Assembly: GCA_044227665.1 (NCBI GenBank)
Contig: JBGAWK010000081.1
Location: 1 to 7,115 of the forward strand
Origin: JBGAWK01 sp044227665
Lineage (GTDB): Bacteria > Bacteroidota > Bacteroidia > Chitinophagales > JADIYW01
DNA length: 7,115 bases
Direction of reading: 5' to 3'
This document shows, piece after piece, positions 1 to 4,800 of the stretch; the stretch's first letter is position 1, and the number at the start of each line of letters is the position of its first letter. Below the pieces are notes generated by a model. The model made no database searches, was not told the origin of the DNA, and saw only the letters and a list, made by a program, of their open reading frames with translations. Made by a program: the position numbers and the translations under genes.

Positions 1-794
1 GCTTTAGCATTCAACCCTGAATTAAATGAAGTAGTAATATTATCGTTTAGGGTGATGACATCAGCAGTAAAGGACTGCAACACCGGTGCATAGATATCTT
101 TCTTTAGTGGAATAGTCACTGTTTGGCTTACCGGCACTTCTAGGCTGCCAGAGATTCTTACTTTTTGCTTTATGGGTACAGAAACCTTTACAGGCACTAC
201 CGTGGTAAGCGGCACATTGTAACCGCTGGCATCCAGCACTAAGGTATCCTTGACATGTAATTCTTGGTTGATAGGAATCATGGTCTTAACGGGTACATCT
301 GCATGGACAGGAATTTTAAGCCCCATAATAGATTTTACTTTTTGGTGCATAGGCAAAATAAAGTCTATAAGCATAGAGTCGTCAATGCGAAGTTTTTTGT
401 CGAAGGGTACAACGAGGTTGCGCAAGGGCATTTCTTTCTCTGTAAGTCTAAGGTCTAGCGGAAGTTCAAATTCTAGATCTAAGGTGTCATTCATCATAAT
501 TTCTGTCTCCAAAGGAACAACAAGATTCATGACTAGGGGTATGTCAAAGCTTTCATCCAGTCTTATATTGAGCGGTTTGTCCACAATAATTTTTGTTCTT
601 AGTTTATCTAATAGCTTTATGCCTATAGTAGAGTCTAACTGTGCTTTCAGGGGTACTTCTTCCGTAATATCAATGGTAATAGGTCTATTAATATCCATGC
701 CTACAAGTATGGACTTATAAATTGTATAACCTACATAGACTCCTATTCCTAAAATGGCGGCAAGTATGCCTCCAGCGATAATATATTTTTTCAC
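1..794 (-). CDS. Membrane-anchored protein of unknown function with Pro-hydrophobic repeats (3' part outside window)
   Basis: I do not recognise this gene. It reads leftward from a GTG at 794-792 and stays open to the window edge (264 codons plus two bases), so its C-terminus is missing. An in-frame TAA lies two codons upstream of the GTG, so no earlier start is possible; the next in-frame ATG is residue 33, which would remove the membrane segment. Residues 2-3 are Lys-Lys, followed by a hydrophobic stretch at about 5-23 rich in Ile, Gly, Ala and Val: a signal-anchor with the rest probably periplasmic. From residue 38 on, the protein is short alternating hydrophobic/polar strings broken by Pro followed by a hydrophobic residue; I count 18 such pairs, e.g. 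Pro48-Leu, Pro86-Leu, Pro94-Leu, Pro168-Val, Pro174-Ile, Pro201-Val, Pro207-Ile, Pro229-Leu. There is no Cys or Trp in the visible part. This suggests an extended beta-rich rod or a lipid- or partner-binding groove, but that is inference. It is divergent from the hydrolase gene. Confidence 0.82.
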   Translation of the reverse strand, partial: MKKYIIAGGILAAILGIGVYVGYTIYKSILVGMDINRPITIDITEEVPLKAQLDSTIGIKLLDKLRTKIIVDKPLNIRLDESFDIPLVMNLVVPLETEIMMNDTLDLEFELPLDLRLTEKEMPLRNLVVPFDKKLRIDDSMLIDFILPMHQKVKSIMGLKIPVHADVPVKTMIPINQELHVKDTLVLDASGYNVPLTTVVPVKVSVPIKQKVRISGSLEVPVSQTVTIPLKKDIYAPVLQSFTADVITLNDNITTSFNSGLNAK

Positions 795-865
795 GTATTA
801 AAAATAACTTAAAAATATAAAATAAAATAATATATAGCTTTGTAGTCTAACAAAATATTTATTTA
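795..865. promoter_or_regulatory. Divergent intergenic region between two GTG-started genes
   Basis: These 71 bases are almost entirely A and T and lie between the start codons of two genes that point away from each other, so they must hold the promoters of both unless either is leaderless or transcribed from inside the other. No purine-rich ribosome binding site is visible before either GTG, as is usual in Bacteroidota. The plus-strand promoter candidate is listed separately. For the minus-strand gene I find no exact -7 box. Confidence 0.5.
835..842 (+). promoter_or_regulatory. Candidate -7 box (TAGCTTTG) for the metallo-hydrolase gene
   Basis: TAGCTTTG matches the Bacteroidota primary sigma factor -7 consensus TAnnTTTG exactly. 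It lies 23 bases before the GTG at 866, giving a very short leader. The expected -33 TTTG about 19-21 bases upstream is not present; only a weak CTTA near 808-811 is there. A single match of this size in AT-rich DNA could be chance. Confidence 0.4.
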
Positions 866-1693
866 GTGGTCAAATATTGGACATATCATCATGAGGATGT
901 AGAATATTATAGATTTACGGTGTATAGAATGAATAAGAATGTACAGACAGTATATGCTTATTATTTTGACGGATTACTGATAGATACAGCCATGAGCCAT
1001 GCTAGAAGTGCGGTATGCGAAATTTTTGAACATCATAAAGTAGATAGAATTGTTCTTACCCATCATCACGAAGATCATTCAGGGAATGTTGCCCATCTGA
1101 TGAAGCATTTTAATATCCATGCTTATGCCCATCCTTTGGCAGTAGCTATAATAAAAAAAGGATACAAAGTATCCCCATTGGCAACGCTGGTAAATGGGGA
1201 AGTAGAAAGAGCCTATATGCACAACTTAGAAGAAAAATCTTTTCACACTCCAAGATATACAATAAATCCCATCTACTCTCCTGGTCACTGTAATGATCAT
1301 TATTGTTTTCATGTTCCGGAAAGAGGGTGGTTGTTTTCTGGAGATATCTATGTGGCAGATAAAATAAAATATTTTGTGTACTATGAAGATTTTGGGGAGC
1401 AGATTGCCTCACTGAAAAAATTGATAGCACTAGATTTTGACACATTATTCTGCTCACATAATCCCAAGACAAAAAATGGGAAGCAACACTTGAAGAATAA
1501 GCTTCAATTTTTTGAAGATTTTTATGGCAATACAATAGAATTGTATAAAAAAGGACTGAGACCTGGGGAAATTCTCAAAACCTTAGGCATGAAAGAAAAT
1601 AATTTTTATGCAATTATTACCTTAGGAAATTTTACCGCTATAAATATGGTTCACTCCGCCTTGAAGACTTATGAGAAAGAGTCTAAAATGTAA
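866..1693 (+). CDS. Metallo-beta-lactamase fold hydrolase
   Basis: A complete 275-residue protein of the metallo-beta-lactamase (MBL) superfamily, a fold that usually binds two metal ions, often zinc, and hydrolyses ester, thioester, amide or phosphoester bonds. The full metal-binding set is visible: HxHxDH at His66, His68, Asp70, His71; His141 in SPGHCNDH; Asp160 in FSGD; His198 in CSHN. An early strand (about 15-42, ending LIDTA) and the GH-x-x-DH and SGD strands sit at normal spacing. There is no signal peptide, so it is probably cytoplasmic. The region after 205 is helical and may shape the substrate pocket. The GTG start is chosen because the frame is closed by TAA at 848-850 with no ATG in between; starting at the ATG of residue 22 would cut into the first strand. 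It ends ATG-TAA. Members of this superfamily act on very different substrates (glyoxalase II, lactonases, persulfide dioxygenases, RNases), and nothing here tells which. Neighbours give no pathway clue, and the gene looks monocistronic. Confidence 0.93.
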   Translation: MVKYWTYHHEDVEYYRFTVYRMNKNVQTVYAYYFDGLLIDTAMSHARSAVCEIFEHHKVDRIVLTHHHEDHSGNVAHLMKHFNIHAYAHPLAVAIIKKGYKVSPLATLVNGEVERAYMHNLEEKSFHTPRYTINPIYSPGHCNDHYCFHVPERGWLFSGDIYVADKIKYFVYYEDFGEQIASLKKLIALDFDTLFCSHNPKTKNGKQHLKNKLQFFEDFYGNTIELYKKGLRPGEILKTLGMKENNFYAIITLGNFTAINMVHSALKTYEKESKM

Positions 1694-1836
1694 TCTCTCC
1701 CCTACCTATTTCTTTTTGCTTCTTAATAGTACTTTTATATAATTTTTCTATATATGGCTGCTTTTATATATGTTAAATTCTATAATATTATTTTTTTTAA
1801 TTACTTTTATAACAGCAGAAAGATTTTAATTCATAT
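1694..1836. other. AT-rich intergenic gap, no gene
   Basis: These 143 bases separate the hydrolase stop from the start of the giant surface protein. They hold several T tracts and imperfect TATATA repeats. I see no convincing GC-rich hairpin followed by T residues, so no terminator is called for the hydrolase gene. An in-frame TAA at 1810-1812 closes the downstream frame, and a purine-rich AGAAAG at 1817-1822 lies rather far (about 14 bases) from the ATG to serve as a ribosome binding site. Confidence 0.6.
1715..1747 (+). promoter_or_regulatory. Candidate Bacteroidota-type promoter for the giant repeat protein
   Basis: TTTG at 1715-1718 and TAATTTTT at 1740-1747 resemble the -33 (TTTG) and -7 (TAnnTTTG) elements of the Bacteroidota primary sigma factor, with a 21-base spacer, which lies within the accepted range. 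The last base of the -7 box is T instead of G. It would give a leader of about 80-90 bases before the ATG at 1837. In such T-rich DNA the match may be accidental. Confidence 0.28.
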
Positions 1837-4800
1837 ATGATAATTCGTCAAAAAATTTGTATTGCCATACAGATAGTGTGGTTTTTATATACCTATAGTA
1901 TATATGGGCAAAATTTTTCTATGAGTGCGAATAACGGGCAAACAATTACCACCTGCAAGGCTACGATAAGTTCAAATCTAAGCTGTGATGATGGAAGTGG
2001 GATTCCCTCCTATTGTAATAATGAAAATCAGACAGTTACTTTCTATAGCGGTAGTAATACACGCCAATTAAGAATCAGTTTTCCTAGCAATTCATTTTTT
2101 ACAGAAAATGATTTTGACGTATTGAAAATATATAATGCGTCTAATAATTCAGGCGTACCTATTGCAACACTTTCAGGCTATCTCACCACTCCTTTTTCTT
2201 ATACTAGTACAAATGGCTATCTCACATTACAATTTACTTCTGACGATTTTTTTAATGACTGGGGATTCAAAGCACTAATAGGGTGTGCTGTACAAAATTG
2301 TAATGGAAATATTCCAGCAGGAGATGATTGCAGTACGGCACCACAGATTTGTGATTTGAATGAATATTGTGGAACAACTACCGGATGGTTTACCCCTGAT
2401 AAATATAATACATTAGGGGCTGATTACGGAGGCGTATTTTGTGGAAGTATAGAAAATAATTCTTGGCTAAAATTTGTGGCGAATTCTACACAAGCAAATT
2501 TAGTCATTACGTCCAGTAATTGTCTTGATGCTACTTCTGGCATAGAAGCACAGGTATTCAAATCCAATAATTGCAATAGCTTCACTTCCGTTTCAAATTG
2601 TGCAAGTCAAAATACGGGAAATGGTCAGTTTCTATTGACTACAAATAATAATTTAGTGCCGGGGCAGGTATATTACATTATGATTGATGGCTACAATGGA
2701 AATCAATGTGACTATACGATAAAGGCGCAATCAGGCATAAATACGCTTATCTTAACTTCGCCGAAAGATACGATATGTCCTCCTCAATCTACAAAGATAA
2801 ATGTATTGGGTGCCGTAGCCGGCTCTACATTTTCTTGGACACCTACAGGCAGCATCGTAGGCAGTGCAACTAGTGATACAGTGAGAGTAAAACCTGCAAT
2901 AACTACTACATATACGTGTACTATTACTATGCCAAATGGCTGTAATGTACAAACAGAAACTTTTACAATTTTTGTTAACCCACCTCCATCTGCAAATGCT
3001 GGTGAAGATAAAATTTTGACATGCTTATCGCCACAAGTCACACTCAAAGGAAGTTCCAATTCTACCGCTATTAAATATATGTGGACAAGTAGCACTAATG
3101 GTATTATTAGTGATACGAATCTTGCATTCATAGATGTTGACAAAACAGGAAATTATACCTTGACAGTAGTAGATACTATTTTGGGATGCAGTAGTAGTGA
3201 TGTGGCAAGAGTAACGTCTCAAATATTTAAGCCTAATGTAAATGCCGGAAATAATGTCCAATTGACATGCGCTGTTCCAGAAGCCACGCTTATGGGTAGT
3301 TCCACATCCCCTAATATAGGTTTCTTTTGGTCCGGACCAGGACTCATTACAAGAGCAGATACGGCTACGCCAAAAGCAAACATTTCCGGGAAATATATTT
3401 TGGAAGTTACTGACCCTATTTCAGGTTGTAAAAATGAAGACTCTGTATTTGTCACACTATCAAATACGCTTCCAAATGTAGATGCAGGAATAGATACCTC
3501 CATCACCTGTAAATATAGCCAAATTCGACTAAAAGGAACGACTACCGCCACCGGAGTAACGACCACATGGACAGGTCCCGGTATTGTAAGTGGTAATAAT
3601 ACTTTGACACCTATTATAAATGTTGCAGGCATATATACTCTAGCGATAACCTTTATTGCTAATGGATGTACATCATACGACAACGTTGTAGTTGCTGATA
3701 ATACAATTCCTCCTATAGCTGATGCTGGTAGTGACAAAGTCCTAAATTGCAGCAATCAATCTGGCGTAAGGATAGGGCCTCCGTCTCCATTATTGTCCCA
3801 TACTTATACTTGGGCTATTTTAGGCAATGGTAATCTCTCATCTACCAGCATCTTTAATCCCATCGCAAGAGATTCTGGAACCTATGTGCTGACTTTGACT
3901 AATATTATTACGGGATGTAAAAGTTACGACACCACAAAAGTGAGTAAAGACATATCTCTTCCCGATGTTGATGCCGGTAATGATATTACCATACCGTGTA
4001 CAAATACTTCTATAAAATTGGATGCAAATTCCACGGTTTTGAATGCAAAGTATGCTTGGATTGGTCCTGGCATAATATATTATACTACTACAGACACCCC
4101 TACAATAAATAAAGCAGGATTATTCAAGGTTACAGTTACCAACCCACTGAATAATTGTAAAAATACCGATAGTGTACTCGTCAGCCAAAGTACAAATCTT
4201 CCAGATGTAAATGCAGGTATTTCAATTCAGCTTAACTGTAAAAATCCTACGGATACTCTTTATGGATTTAGTGCTACACCAAAATCCATATATACTTGGA
4301 CTGGCCCCGTAAATGGTATAGTCTCCGGTAGTAATACGCTTACTCCAATAGTAAAAATAGGTGGCATATATAACCTAACGGTAACAGATTCATTAGGATG
4401 TAAAAATTCAGATACCGTATTGGTAACAAGTGATTTTGTATCCCCTAACGTAGATGCCGGTCTTGATGTCATATTGACATGTATTAAATCTTCCGATACA
4501 TTAAAAGGCAGCTCTGCAACAGCTGGCGTTGCCTTTCAATGGTTAGGCCCCGGGAATATTATTAATCCCACCTCTGCTTATGCTATCATAGATACCGTAG
4601 GTAAATTCAAATTAACGGTTACAAAAGTCAGCTCCGGATGTTCCAAGACAGATTCGGTATTCGTCACAGAGAACAAAATTTTTCCTAATGTAAATGCAGG
4701 CATAGACAAACACCTGAATTGCTATAAAAGGAATGACACCTTGAAAGGAAGTAGCGCTACGCCTAATGTTTCATATTCTTGGGTGGGGCCTTCGATTACA

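Noticed and set aside
250..720. A 156-codon open frame on the plus strand
   Set aside because: It lies antisense inside the minus-strand anchored protein, whose frame has a start, membrane segment and consistent composition. The plus-strand translation is low-complexity Ser/Ile-rich without a recognisable domain.
1146..1535. A 129-codon open frame on the minus strand
   Set aside because: It is antisense to the metallo-hydrolase, whose catalytic motifs are complete in the other strand.
1694..1836. A terminator or small RNA after the hydrolase gene
   Set aside because: Only weak AT inverted repeats such as TATATA pairs are present; no stable GC stem with a following T tract could be found.
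2752..3755. Several open frames on the minus strand opposite the first repeats (up to 178 codons)
   Set aside because: They arise because the repeated codons lack antisense stops in one frame. Their translations merely mirror the repeat and carry no independent start signal or domain. The same applies to 4260-4472, 5565-5834 and 6181-6369.
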